Assembly (NCBI RefSeq): GCF_030272615.1
Contig: NC_081406.1
Span: 237,129,922-237,193,921 of the forward strand
Source of the DNA: Cryptomeria japonica
Taxonomy: Eukaryota > Streptophyta > Pinopsida > Cupressales > Cupressaceae
Reading direction: 5' to 3'
Length of the DNA stretch: 64,000 bases
A program made the translations under genes and the position numbers. Below are positions 55,151 to 64,000 of this stretch, in pieces. Numbering within the stretch: position 1 is the first letter of the stretch; each line of letters begins with the position of its first letter. The notes beneath the pieces were generated by a model. It was not told the DNA's origin. It made no database searches and saw only the letters and a list, made by a program, of their open reading frames with translations.

Positions 55151-56008
55151 TTGGCTTTCCTTGGCAAAATTTCAAAGAAAGGGATGAGGAGTGCCTTCAA
55201 AATTGAAGACCCTATGTTCTTGCAAATCATTAACATTCTACTCCGAGAGGAATTCATGAAGATTAAGCACTAATACCACACCAATATTGATATTGTGTCC
55301 ATGGTTATGGCTTGGGGCTTGGAGATGGGGAATAAGGAAGATGTGCACTGGGTCATGCAGGAATGTGTGAGGGACGAGTGGACGTATGGAATGAATGCCT
55401 TCTTAGCAATGGCACAACTGGGAGAGAGATTTGTGGCCTGTAATGGAAACTGGCTTCAAGTTGGAGGGCTCAAACCGTTGTTGCGCCCATTCATTTGATG
55501 GAGTGCATTGAGCAATAAGGATAAATGGCGAGCAGATCCCTAAATTGGATGGGATGCATTGAAGGATTACCTGTGAGAGTGGGAGCTGGAGCCGAAAGCA
55601 GTCAATGCAGCAGTGGCAAGGAAAGGAAAAAGGCACCAGAATTTCAATTCAAAAGGCTACTGGGGAATGGTCCCCTCAAACCAGAGAAGAAAAAATGAAG
55701 AATAGTTAAAGTTGTAAGATTTTGTATAAATTTTGACCTTCAATTGTCAGTGCAAATTATCTGTAAGTTTTTGTATACTCTAAAGATGAAGATCATCGAA
55801 CAGGTGTATTGGGTTTAGTTTTAGTCTAGTATTGTGGATTTTGTAAAGTATTTTTAAGGGTTGGTAGTAGTAGTGCAGGCACGATGGTTTTTTGGGGTTA
55901 GATAGATGTTGCAAGTGGACAGTCTGAATACTCTATAAATGTACCTTCCATATTTTATATTAATAATAAAAATGTATCCATTATCAATCAAAAAAATAAA
56001 TAAATGGT

Positions 56009-57043
56009 CACAGACTATACCCTACAGATAGGGTATGTCTATAAATACAAGATACCAATCGACACAACCAATCACCACGTGGCACGTCGCCACAAGCCAA
56101 GTGCGGCCCTGCCACCGCTTGTCGATCTTTTAAGAATATTTTGGCAAAAAATTTCACATTATAATCCAATTGACCTTAAGTAGATAGGCTTTGTCTTCAA
56201 GTGTTTTCAATTGTATTTAGACCAATGAAATTGGCCTTGAGGGGCTACTAAACATACGAATTACGTTTACACTATTTTCCAATCAAACCTTCAGACATTG
56301 TGTTCTTGTGCTTGAGTGTCTTCTTGTCACAATTGGTCAAATCAAACAAGCAAATTCAACCAGAGTTGTTCAAAATCAAGCAAATTTGTCACTATTTTTG
56401 GAGTTCCTGCACATTTGATATCAATTCTTGCACACTTGATCACTATTCTAGCGCTTTTGAAGCAGAGAATTGAACATATCGGCATATCCTTATTTCTTGG
56501 CATCATTTTTCCAATTTTGATCTTTTAGGATTTGAGTCTTAGTTCTTGCATATCCAGAGTTTCTTAGTCAGTCATATCCATTTGCATATATATCAGTGGT
56601 CAAAAACAAAACTCTTAGTTTGCATCTAGGTTACTCTCTTTTGTCTTAAATCAAACATTGGCTATCATATAATCTTTACCACTTGAGGTCTACCATACTT
56701 AAGTTGGGAAACATATCAATATCTTTGAGTAGAGTAACTTGCTTGGAGTCCATCATCTCCTACCTTAGCATACCCTCCTTTGATCATTGTCCTTGTGTCT
56801 ATCCCTCATAGCACAAGTTAATCTTGCCTACATAATCATTTTCAAACCTAGAGTTACCTTCAACCTACTTTAGAGTTGTCAATCATTAAAATCAGTCTAA
56901 AACCTCATATTGGTCTTCATAATCCATTTGAACTCTAGTTACATTGCATTCTTTAGGTTGTCCTTGCACTCTAGAACTTGCATTTCATCCAAACTTTGAG
57001 TCCCATATATTGTCATATAGGTAAAAGATCAGAATTATCACTC
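56009..57043 (+). other. Leader-like sequence upstream of the gag relic, no gene seen
   Basis: About 1 kb between the LINE target duplication and the gag start. It could be the leader or LTR end of the Gypsy relic, but no LTR edge or primer-binding site was found. Confidence 0.35.
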
Positions 57044-58470
57044 ATGCCACCTAAGACAAGGAATCAAACCAGAATGGAACAAGAAAGAGAAAGACATTAT
57101 GAGCCACTTGATGAAGAAGAAGAACATGTTGAAATTCCAGATGATCAAGAAAATGAAAGCAGTAGTAGCAGCAGTAGTGATGAGGAGATATCCCAAGAGC
57201 ATGTGGAACAAGCACTCAATGATAAAGATTTCTCAAATTATTCAAAAATGTGGTAAAAAATGATCCAAAACGTTATTTTAAAGCTATTGTTGATGAGGAA
57301 ATAAAGATACCTCTTGATTTTGATGCATCCTTGCTCACAAACGGAAAAGATGGATCTAATAAGTCTAAAAGCTCTAAAACATGCAATGAGGACAAAGTGG
57401 AGGATCGTAGACCTTTTTACTTAAGATCGGATTACAAGAGCTCTACAAAGACACCAGAACCAACACCCACAAATGATCATTTTCTAGATGAACTTAAAGC
57501 ATTAAGATATGAATCGGATGCTATTAAAAATGCTAAGACTTCATCCCGCAAGTTTTCTATCGAGGATATATATCCTTATCCTTTTGATCGAAGCATACCA
57601 ATGCCAGCTTTTCCTAGTAATTGGGAGATACCAAAGCTTGATAAGTATAAAGGTAAAGGGGATCCTAAAGATCATTTGAGAGAATTTTGTGCCGCTACTT
57701 TGGAACTTGTTGTTGATGAGACATACCTTATTAGATTATTTCCTCAAAGTCTTGGGGGAAGCGCCATGGAATGGTTTTCAAGATTACCTCCAACTACCAA
57801 ATCATTTCAAGAATTGGCTGACAAATTTATCTCACGCTATGCATACAATTGTGAACATGAGGTGACCATGTTAGATCTTTTTAAAACCAAACAAAGACAG
57901 GAAAATCTTGTCTCATTTTTACAAAGATGGAAGCATTTGACTAAAAGAGTGCCTTACAATATTCCTGATAAGCATCTCGTTGATCTTTTTTGTTACAATT
58001 TGAATAGAGAAATTGGAAAGGAAATCGTCTCAAATGTTTAGACTCCTTTGATGAAGTAATAGAAATGGGAGTTCGAATTGAACAATCTCTTATAGATGAT
58101 GGCATTATTAAGATATATAGCCACAAAGATCATAAACGAGGCTCTAGTTCAAACAACAATAAAACACCTTTTTGGGCTAAGAACAAGAATGTGGTTAATG
58201 ATAGTCATTGATGCAAAAGCTGCTAAGGGCACACAACCAACTTATAACCTTAAGTTCCTTTTCAGATAAAGGAAAAGAGAAACAAAGGAGTTTTCCTAAA
58301 TGTAATTTTACTCCATTGGGCAGTCACTTGAATCTGCATTGAAGGAGCTTCTTGAAAATGATCTTATAACATTGCCAAAGATAAGGAAATACAATCCACA
58401 AGTCAAACCTCCATGGTGGAATGACGATCACTTTTGTGAATATCATCGACATAAAGGACATAACTAACAG
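57044..58470 (+). pseudogene. gag: Gypsy gag relic
   Basis: Starts MPPKTRNQTRMEQERERHYE at 57044, with an acidic Ser-rich stretch, and stops at 57254-57256. A frameshift leads into 57250-58041, which has IEDIYPYPFDRSIPMPAFPS, DKYKGKGDPKDHLREF, TYLIRLFPQSLGGSAMEWF and RWKHLTKRVPYNIPDKHLV. After another stop the frame continues with CLDSFDEVIEMGVRIEQ and, near 58400-58460, PPWWNDDHFCEYHRHKGH, the zinc-binding end of this gag type. It is related to the gag at 1-817. No pol follows. Confidence 0.85.
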
Positions 58471-58478
58471 TCCATGAG

Positions 58479-58590
58479 ATCTAGCCTTCCCCCAGTGGTA
58501 AACTACGAGGTCATGAGGTCTAGTCTTCCCCCAATGGTAAAGAACGAGGTCATGAGGTCTAGTCTCCCCCCAACCCACATGGTACCGAAG
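58479..58590. repeat. 39-bp tandem repeat, about 2.6 copies
   Basis: CATGAGGTCTAGTCTTCCCC followed by CAATGGTAAAGAACGAGGT, starting at about 58479, 58518 and 58557. It begins exactly where the gag relic breaks off. Confidence 0.8.
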
Positions 58591-58599
58591 GACGTGTCA

Positions 58600-59319
58600 C
58601 GCCAGTGTCACTGGTCCCGTTAAAAAGTTTACCAGGCGCACTGTAGTTTATAGGGGGGTGCTATACCCAGTTCCTGCAGTCTAAAAAAAATGCTTCTATC
58701 TACAATTTCAAAGATTAATAATATTCCCTCAATGCTTTTATAAAGAAGTTTGAAGCCCAGCTATGTATGATCACTGAAAATAATATTATATTTGCCCAAG
58801 CCTGAAACTTATTTCTCCAATAGCATATTTATTCTTCCCAGATCTTTATTTCTCAAAATTAAAATTTATTCTAGAATTGATGGCATATCTCATAAAAAAT
58901 GAAAAAATACCTCTTAAGTACCTTATTCCTTTAATTCTGAAAACCAATACTTAGCTCAGAAATTTGTCTTGAATCAAGGTTTTACAAATTTTGCCCAAAT
59001 GTGAATTCTGCCGTGAATCCACCTCAAGAGTCGAGTTGGGTTTCCATCCAATTGGCCAAAACACTAAGGGATTATTTAAATTAAATAATAATTAATTAAA
59101 TAAATAATAATTGATTAAATATTAGTTATCAAATTTGACTTTAGACAACATAATAAAATAATTGATTAAATATTTAATTTTCTCAAGCTTGTCAAAAATG
59201 GGACATTACAATATATTCAACAGCCAAGTTAGTTCTCATGTGGCAATAATGACATGATAATGTTGTTAGTTTTCTTAATCAAAATTATGGCTGGAGAACA
59301 GTTTTGAATTTTGAAAATC

Positions 59320-59360
<41 letters not shown>

Positions 59361-59990
59361 TACTCATATTTGTGTGTGCTTCAGCTTTTCTCTTTCAGTA
59401 AAGCAACTTATCATATTTTTTACTAATAATATTTTGCACTATTGGAGTAACTGATACTCTTTTATACTTTGTCTCAATTACAACGCATTTTTTTCCAAAT
59501 CATAATCCCTGCATAACTAATTCTATGGTTCTGAATTTTTTTTCTAAATTTTTTGGGGGCCTTTCTATGTTTAACCCCTGTTATCCCTTCATTTGGGCAA
59601 TATTTTTACCTATCTGGAAAACAAGTTCCCTAACCCTAAATTCTAGGGTAATATAGTTAACTATAGTATACAATGATGCCTAGATTAAGTTCCATTGCAA
59701 TACTAATGGCTATCAATATGAGAAACACGAAGTAAAATTGTCTAACAATTACTGGTCCTGAAGAAATTGAAATGAAAATAAATTGACTAAATGATGAATT
59801 TTTAAAGAACCAAATAAATTCTCAGATAGAGCAAACCAGTTTGATATCTATTCTATCAAGGCCTTCAGTTCAAACCTAGAATGGCTTTATAGTAGATCTT
59901 TTCCATGAAAACGATTGCTTTCACAAAACATAATTAGGTTTGAACAAATGACATAAACAGTTAACCACAATACCCAAAAGCTGACTTCAA
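58600..59990. other. Intron sequence, no gene seen
   Basis: AT-rich sequence between the gag relic and the U2B'' exon. It contains the TA microsatellite listed separately and nothing else I can name. Confidence 0.4.
59322..59356. repeat. TA dinucleotide microsatellite
   Basis: About 17 uninterrupted AT units. Confidence 0.98.
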
Positions 59991-59996
59991 ACTTAC

Positions 59997-60091
59997 TACT
60001 GGTGGTGCACCATAAGCAGATGGATATGCTGCATTAGGAATTGCTCCAACTTGTTGAGCTTCATGGTGTTGGTCCTTCCGCCTCCTTTCAG
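59997..60091 (-). CDS. U2 snRNP B'' inter-RRM linker exon
   Basis: Acceptor TGATTTTCAG at 60092, then 95 bp ending in GTA, then donor GTAAGT. Reading from the second base of a split codon it gives AERRRKDQHHEAQQVGAIPN and then AAYPSAYGAPPV. The basic KDQHH stretch followed by a Pro/Ala/Tyr-rich linker is typical of plant U2B'' between the two RNA-recognition motifs. The phase fits the exon at 25912. The first RRM and upstream exons should lie further along the minus strand beyond 60.1 kb; I did not find them before 64000, so at least one more intron of over 3.9 kb is likely. Confidence 0.8.
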
Positions 60092-60819
60092 CTGAAAATC
60101 ACAAACATTGATTCAAAAAAATGTGCTATTTGCACAACTGAGAAAATAAAGATAATATAAATTTACTCCCAGTTCAATGACATTAAGTAAAGATATCACA
60201 AGCTTGAAGAAACAATAAAATACAAGGAAGATGTCACAATTACCTGTGGATGAAACAGAAAATAACTTGAATGTAAGGAAAAGGACATTTTTTTATTGTA
60301 AAGAAAATATGTATGGTATGTATCAGTTATCAAAAGCTTAAATGATTTCTCTTATTACGGTAAAATTATTTCTCGATGTTGTCAAAGAAATGTTTATCAT
60401 ACAATTCAGCATAAAAGATGTTAGTTGGATACATTAAAGCATTTAGACAGATATTGTCAAAAGTCAAAACAAACAAAGAAACGGAATTCTAAGTTGTGAC
60501 AGAACCAGCAAGATGCATGATAAGTAACTAATGCATTGCTATAAGCCATATCCCTGAATTTTATGTATAGGATCATAACACAGATGATGACCCCAAAAGT
60601 TATAAAATTGAAAACTCCTCTTCAACAAAAAAAACAAGTGTAGCATTATTATTAAAAACTTATTCATCTGATAAAGCAAAGGATAGAGAAGAGCACTACA
60701 CCATCAATATGAAAAGGAAATGCAGAAAAACAAAACCCACTACAAAAGGAAAGCTATCAAGAGTGGATAATAAACCAAAACACATTCCAGAAAAAAGAAA
60801 TAAACTATATTTAGTATAT

Positions 60820-61500
60820 TCCTATGTTACCCTGAGTTTCCTACAAAGGGACAGCAGGGGACGGCAAGACGAGTTTCCAGGGCAGCGAACTTTTTGCCAA
60901 ATTGTGGTTATCTCTGTAGCTTCGTGTCCTTGTACAATAAACAAAGCTTCTACTGACCCTCCCTTCACAAAACCCATCTTCCTCTTTCCTCTTGTCTCAA
61001 CTTCACTACCACTACCAATAGTGGATGTCATAGGCACAAATGTTTGTGAACATGCAAAAGAAGGTGTCGACATTGCCCCACCTTGTTTCCCCATTTCTAC
61101 AATCTATAGCACTCAATCCTCTTATCATCTTTTAGTTCTAGACAAGCTTTGACCCCATGGGCTAGAACGCCCAAAAAAGAGAGATTTTACCCTTGTGAAG
61201 CTGCCTCTAAAATCTGTCAAGCAAAAATGACAATCCCACACCCTACTGCCTCCTGAATTTCTTTTCCTTTGACCCCTAGGTGTAACATATTGGAGAAGAC
61301 GTTTATTTTTATTGAAAGAGCCCTTTGCATGTGTTTCCATAATTTTTGAAGGGCACTTAAATATATTAGGTTGCTACCCACTACTTCTCTCAACACTTCC
61401 ACTTGCATTTCCACCAACCACTTCCACTTCATTCTCATTACTATAATCACCCTCATTGCTTCTCTTTTCTTTTTTGAGTTTGAAAGAAAGTTTAAACTGA
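60820..61500 (-). pseudogene. hAT transposase N-terminus relic with BED-type zinc finger
   Basis: On the minus strand SRVWDCHFCLTDFRGSFTRVK (61125-61340 frame) matches the plant hAT BED finger pattern W-x-C-x2-C ... F-x-GS-x-TRVK. The second His and Cys positions are lost. About 150 bp further, another frame reads GKRKMGFVKGGSVEALFIVQ, resembling the segment that follows the finger in plant hAT transposases. Frameshifts separate the parts, and the catalytic RNase H-like core is absent. Confidence 0.6.
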
Positions 61501-61946
61501 AAAAATGCAAAAAATTGAAAAAAAAAAAAAAACAGACATTTTTGTCATTTCATGCTTCAAATTTTGCAAAAAGTTGGAAAATAGGAAAAAGGAAGAATGA
61601 AGCTTGCCTCTTTCAAGCTTGAAGGAAGACACTTGTCCTAGTTTTAACCAATTTTCTTGCTATTCCCTGCTCCACCTCCTCATTCAATGGCTTCCTTCAA
61701 AACCTCTTGCTGCTCCAAGTTTTTTCTAATCACATAAATGACCAAATGAGTCAAAATGTGTGAAATAATAGCTTTAGGGCATTTTTGGAGGTAGGGGCCC
61801 ACAATGCAAAAAAGAAAATTTTTTTAAAAATTAGATTTTTATGTGTTTTAAGTGCCAGAAATAGCCCTAGACGCAAGGGATGTCTAGCCATCCCCAAGAT
61901 GATCGAGGGACATCTCCCTCGCCATCCTCAGGGCAGCCAAACATCT

Positions 61947-64000
61947 TGTTGTGATGTTTTCACACATCACTCCATTGCAAATGGGGACCCCTTGCTATTT
62001 GTTTTCATAGTTGTTTTGCCTTGGGGTTTTGCTTAGTTTGTGAGCTCGGCAATAGGTTTCAGTTTTTCAAGATTTTGAAAGGCAAGTGATGATAAATCCT
62101 TGACATGGTTAAGGTAGAGTGCCCATTTTCATGATGAATTCATTGAGTGGGTGTTGAGTGATCTTGAAAGTTGAATTTGAAAATCGATTGCCAAGCCTAG
62201 GAGAGCTCACATTTAAGCATGTTTTGTCAAGAGTAAAGTATGTTCGAAAAGAGATATCAAGTGTGATTTTGCTTAAGGATTGCATATGGAGTTGAAATTT
62301 TGAAAATTCCAAATTTGAACATAGGGAATTACCCTTAAGGAAGGTCAAAAATCCAAGAAGATCAATTAAATTTCAAGGAAAATTCCAAGAGAAAGAGTCA
62401 TGAAAAATGAGGAAAAAGTGAAGATGAAAAGAGAGAAGTGTTGATTTTTCCCTACAAAGTTAATGAAAGGAGATTTTCTCCTTGAAGCCCTCAAATCCAT
62501 GACTTTCTTGGAGGTTGAGTTTTTTTTTTCATGAAGAGCTAGAATCCACGATTTTTCTCCAATAGAGTGATTTTTTCCTTGATCTCCTAAAATCCACAAA
62601 AATTAGAGATCTTTGGACTTTTTCCTTGGAGGAAAATCCCACGAAATTGTTTGAGAAGTGCATTTTTTCCTTGACCTCTTGAAATCCACAACTTTCCAAA
62701 CATTTGCAAAATTTTCCTTATCATGCTTCAATCCACGTAATAATTATAGCAAGCAAAGATTTTCCATAGGGTCTTAAAATCCACAAAAAAATGAGGAAGA
62801 GCAACTTTTTTCCTAAATGCTAAAATCCACGAAAAGGAGGACTTAGAGGCAAATTTTTCCAAACATTGTCAAAATCCACGATAAAGTGATGAAAATGTGA
62901 AGTTTTCCAAGCATTGCTCAAATCCATGACAAAGTTATGAAATGCAAATTTTTCCATGCACCAAAGAAATCCACGAAATTTATTAACAAATCATTTTTTT
63001 CCTTGACTCGGCAAAATCCACAAAATTGTGGAGTTGAGCATGTTTGATCATCAAGTAGAAGGAAGTCGGCTGAAGCAAGATTAATATTTAAGGTAAATGT
63101 GAAGAAATCTCCTTTTGGGATTGCACAAGGGGTGTCCCATTCGTCAAATTGGTGCTTGGTTTGGTCATCCCTTGAAAATAACCTTTATTGTTCTTGAGAT
63201 CCCTTGGGCATCATGTAGCACCCTTGATATTTCTACCCTCGGAAATTTTGCTTACTTTGCCTCTCATGATAACAGCTGTTTCCATGTATTTCCAACTCTA
63301 TTGGTCATTTAAGCATCGAAATTCTTAAATATCACTGCATTTATTCACAAACACCAAAGACTTTTAGGTTAATTTCAATCCAGCAGAATCCTTCCAATTT
63401 TCTCAATCTGTTTAGTGTTTATGTGACATGCTTTTGAGACTTCTCCAATAATTAAGAGTTCCATGTCTCTATAACATGTATCTCCATCACACTGTCTTCT
63501 CAGCTTATTGTTGGATTTTAAGAGAATTTTGTGGCATCACATTAGCTTGGTCTTCAGATAGTTTAGCAATATGAATAAACAGCTGTTCAGATTAATAACA
63601 GGGTAATTCTAGTAATATTTCTGTATAGAAAACAAAATCTTTAAACCGTGTCCCAGGCACTCAGTTCATCTGAACTAGTATTCCATGTACTGCATGTTTG
63701 CAGAAGGGTGTATTAGTTCCTTGTTCTTGTTGCCATACTGGAACATCTCATACAGAGGTGTCATCATATTTGCCTCCTATCCTATACTGCTCGCTTTATA
63801 CACCTATTCTATAGAATAGCTGATACTCACCCCTCTTGCTAGCATTGACTCAGCATATCCCATGACACGGACACTATGCTCACCTTAGCATAATGGTGCC
63901 TACATGCCATGCCTATTTGGAACAAATCCACAATACTTTCCAATGTAAGACTCTACTCAACATGCTTGGTCTAATATTCCTTCTATTAGTGGACAACAAA
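61947..64000 (+). mobile_element. TG...CA family element 3, 5' part (runs off the window)
   Basis: Begins TGTTGTGATGTTTTCACACA and CCATTGCAAATGGGGACCCC, matching the starts of elements 1 and 2. A different leader array follows (62493-63024). A GTCGGC word at 63066 recalls the promoter-proximal module of the other two. From about 63.1 kb to the end no gene or further array was recognised, and the end of the element is not seen. Confidence 0.65.
62493..63024. repeat. About 48-bp-phased AAATCCACGA motif array
   Basis: AAATCCAC or a close variant starts at about 62493, 62542, 62590, 62634, 62682, 62730, 62777, 62823, 62872, 62920, 62967 and 63014, a step of 44-49 bp throughout. A TTTTTCC-like word sits upstream of most copies. 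The other positions are poorly conserved. Confidence 0.9.

Larger units (their letters stand above)
31321..55990 (+). mobile_element. Plus-strand L1-type LINE split by two LTR insertions
   Basis: ORF1, endonuclease, RT, zf-RVT and RNase H segments follow in order over 24.7 kb. Removing the solo LTR and element A leaves about 6.7 kb, a normal full-length plant L1. A target duplication of 18-19 bp flanks it: AAAAAATAAATTAAATGGT at 31302-31320 and the same minus one T at 55991-56008. It sits in the inferred U2B'' intron and is the oldest layer of the nest at this site. Confidence 0.85.
25913..59996 (-). other. Inferred giant intron of the U2B'' gene (about 34 kb)
   Basis: The donor GTAAGT (59996-59991, minus) follows codon GTA of the upstream exon. 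The acceptor TTATTGCAG (ending at 25913) precedes GGT of the last exon. The join is in phase 0 and gives YGAPPVGSQLPFQ, a plausible linker between the two RRMs. The interval is filled with nested mobile elements. It is inferred from exon homology and splice signals only; an assembly error or a pair of unrelated gene fragments cannot be excluded from the sequence alone. Confidence 0.75.

Noticed and set aside
60236-60262. Possible extra U2B'' exon near 60240 (acceptor-like TTTCATCCACAG)
   Set aside because: The following sequence gives no U2B''-like peptide and GTAATT follows at once, so no exon can be placed.
60709-61152. Plus-strand 147-codon ORF
   Set aside because: It lies antisense to the hAT relic, which has a recognisable BED finger pattern on the minus strand. 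The plus-strand reading matches nothing.
1-64000. Bacterial-type operon, phage defence or toxin system
   Set aside because: Nothing in the window has bacterial gene density, ribosome-binding sites or operon layout. All recognisable proteins are plant or plant transposon types.

Overview
The window looks like plant nuclear DNA from a large, repeat-swollen genome, most likely a gymnosperm (inferred; no marker in the window settles the species). It has AT-rich non-coding sequence, plant-type splice sites, LTR retrotransposons primed by initiator-Met tRNA, L1-type LINEs with DUF4283-like ORF1, a Helitron, a hAT relic, and almost no ordinary genes. The one conserved host gene is on the minus strand: two exons of U2 snRNP B'' (U2B''/U1A-family spliceosomal protein), at 59997-60091 and 25622-25912. 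They join in phase across an inferred intron of about 34 kb that holds most of the window's mobile elements. A second set of protein-like blocks at 22.9-24.6 kb (minus) was not recognised.

Layout. 1-5383: 5' half of a minus-strand Ty3/Gypsy element (gag, long leader with two 21-bp-phased motif arrays, 5' LTR) inserted into 5384-7152, the 3' end of a Sirevirus-like Copia element. 7153-9.9 kb: decayed Helitron (Rep plus helicase) with a repeat-bearing tail to 11.2 kb. 14469-19632: minus-strand LINE with a 17-bp target-site duplication. 20.2-22.5 kb: 5' fragment of another LINE. 25913-59996: the giant intron, containing in order an LTR relic with a primer-binding site (26.2-26.55 kb), element 1 of a TG...CA-ended family (26997-31164), and a plus-strand LINE (31321-55990). 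That LINE is split by a solo LTR (33389-34911) and by LTR retrotransposon A (36786-53042). A itself carries element 2 of the TG...CA family (38549-46079) and an inverted-LTR element B (48.9-51.34 kb). A Gypsy gag relic follows at 57.0-58.5 kb. 60.8-61.5 kb: hAT/BED-finger relic. 61947 to the end: start of a third TG...CA-family element.

The most interesting signal is the TG...CA family, elements 1, 2 and 3. Elements 1 and 2 start with the same TGTTGTGACC sequence, end with the same roughly 970-bp sequence finishing in CAACA, and have 5-bp target duplications (GGATA perfect for element 2). No pair of LTRs is visible in them. Each carries an imperfect 32-bp palindrome repeated 10-13 times at a spacing of almost exactly 166 bp (sometimes 176 or 158). 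The palindrome centre differs between the two elements by a matched change in both arms. Downstream both have a TATA box and an apparent conserved leader intron; element 2 then carries an intact 1073-codon ORF of unknown function. Either these are solo copies of giant protein-coding LTRs or an undescribed element type. Other LTR families here carry their own strictly phased leader arrays (21 bp in the Gypsy leader, 41 bp just after the primer-binding site of A, about 48 bp in element 3), so phased motif arrays look like a recurring feature of this genome's retroelements.
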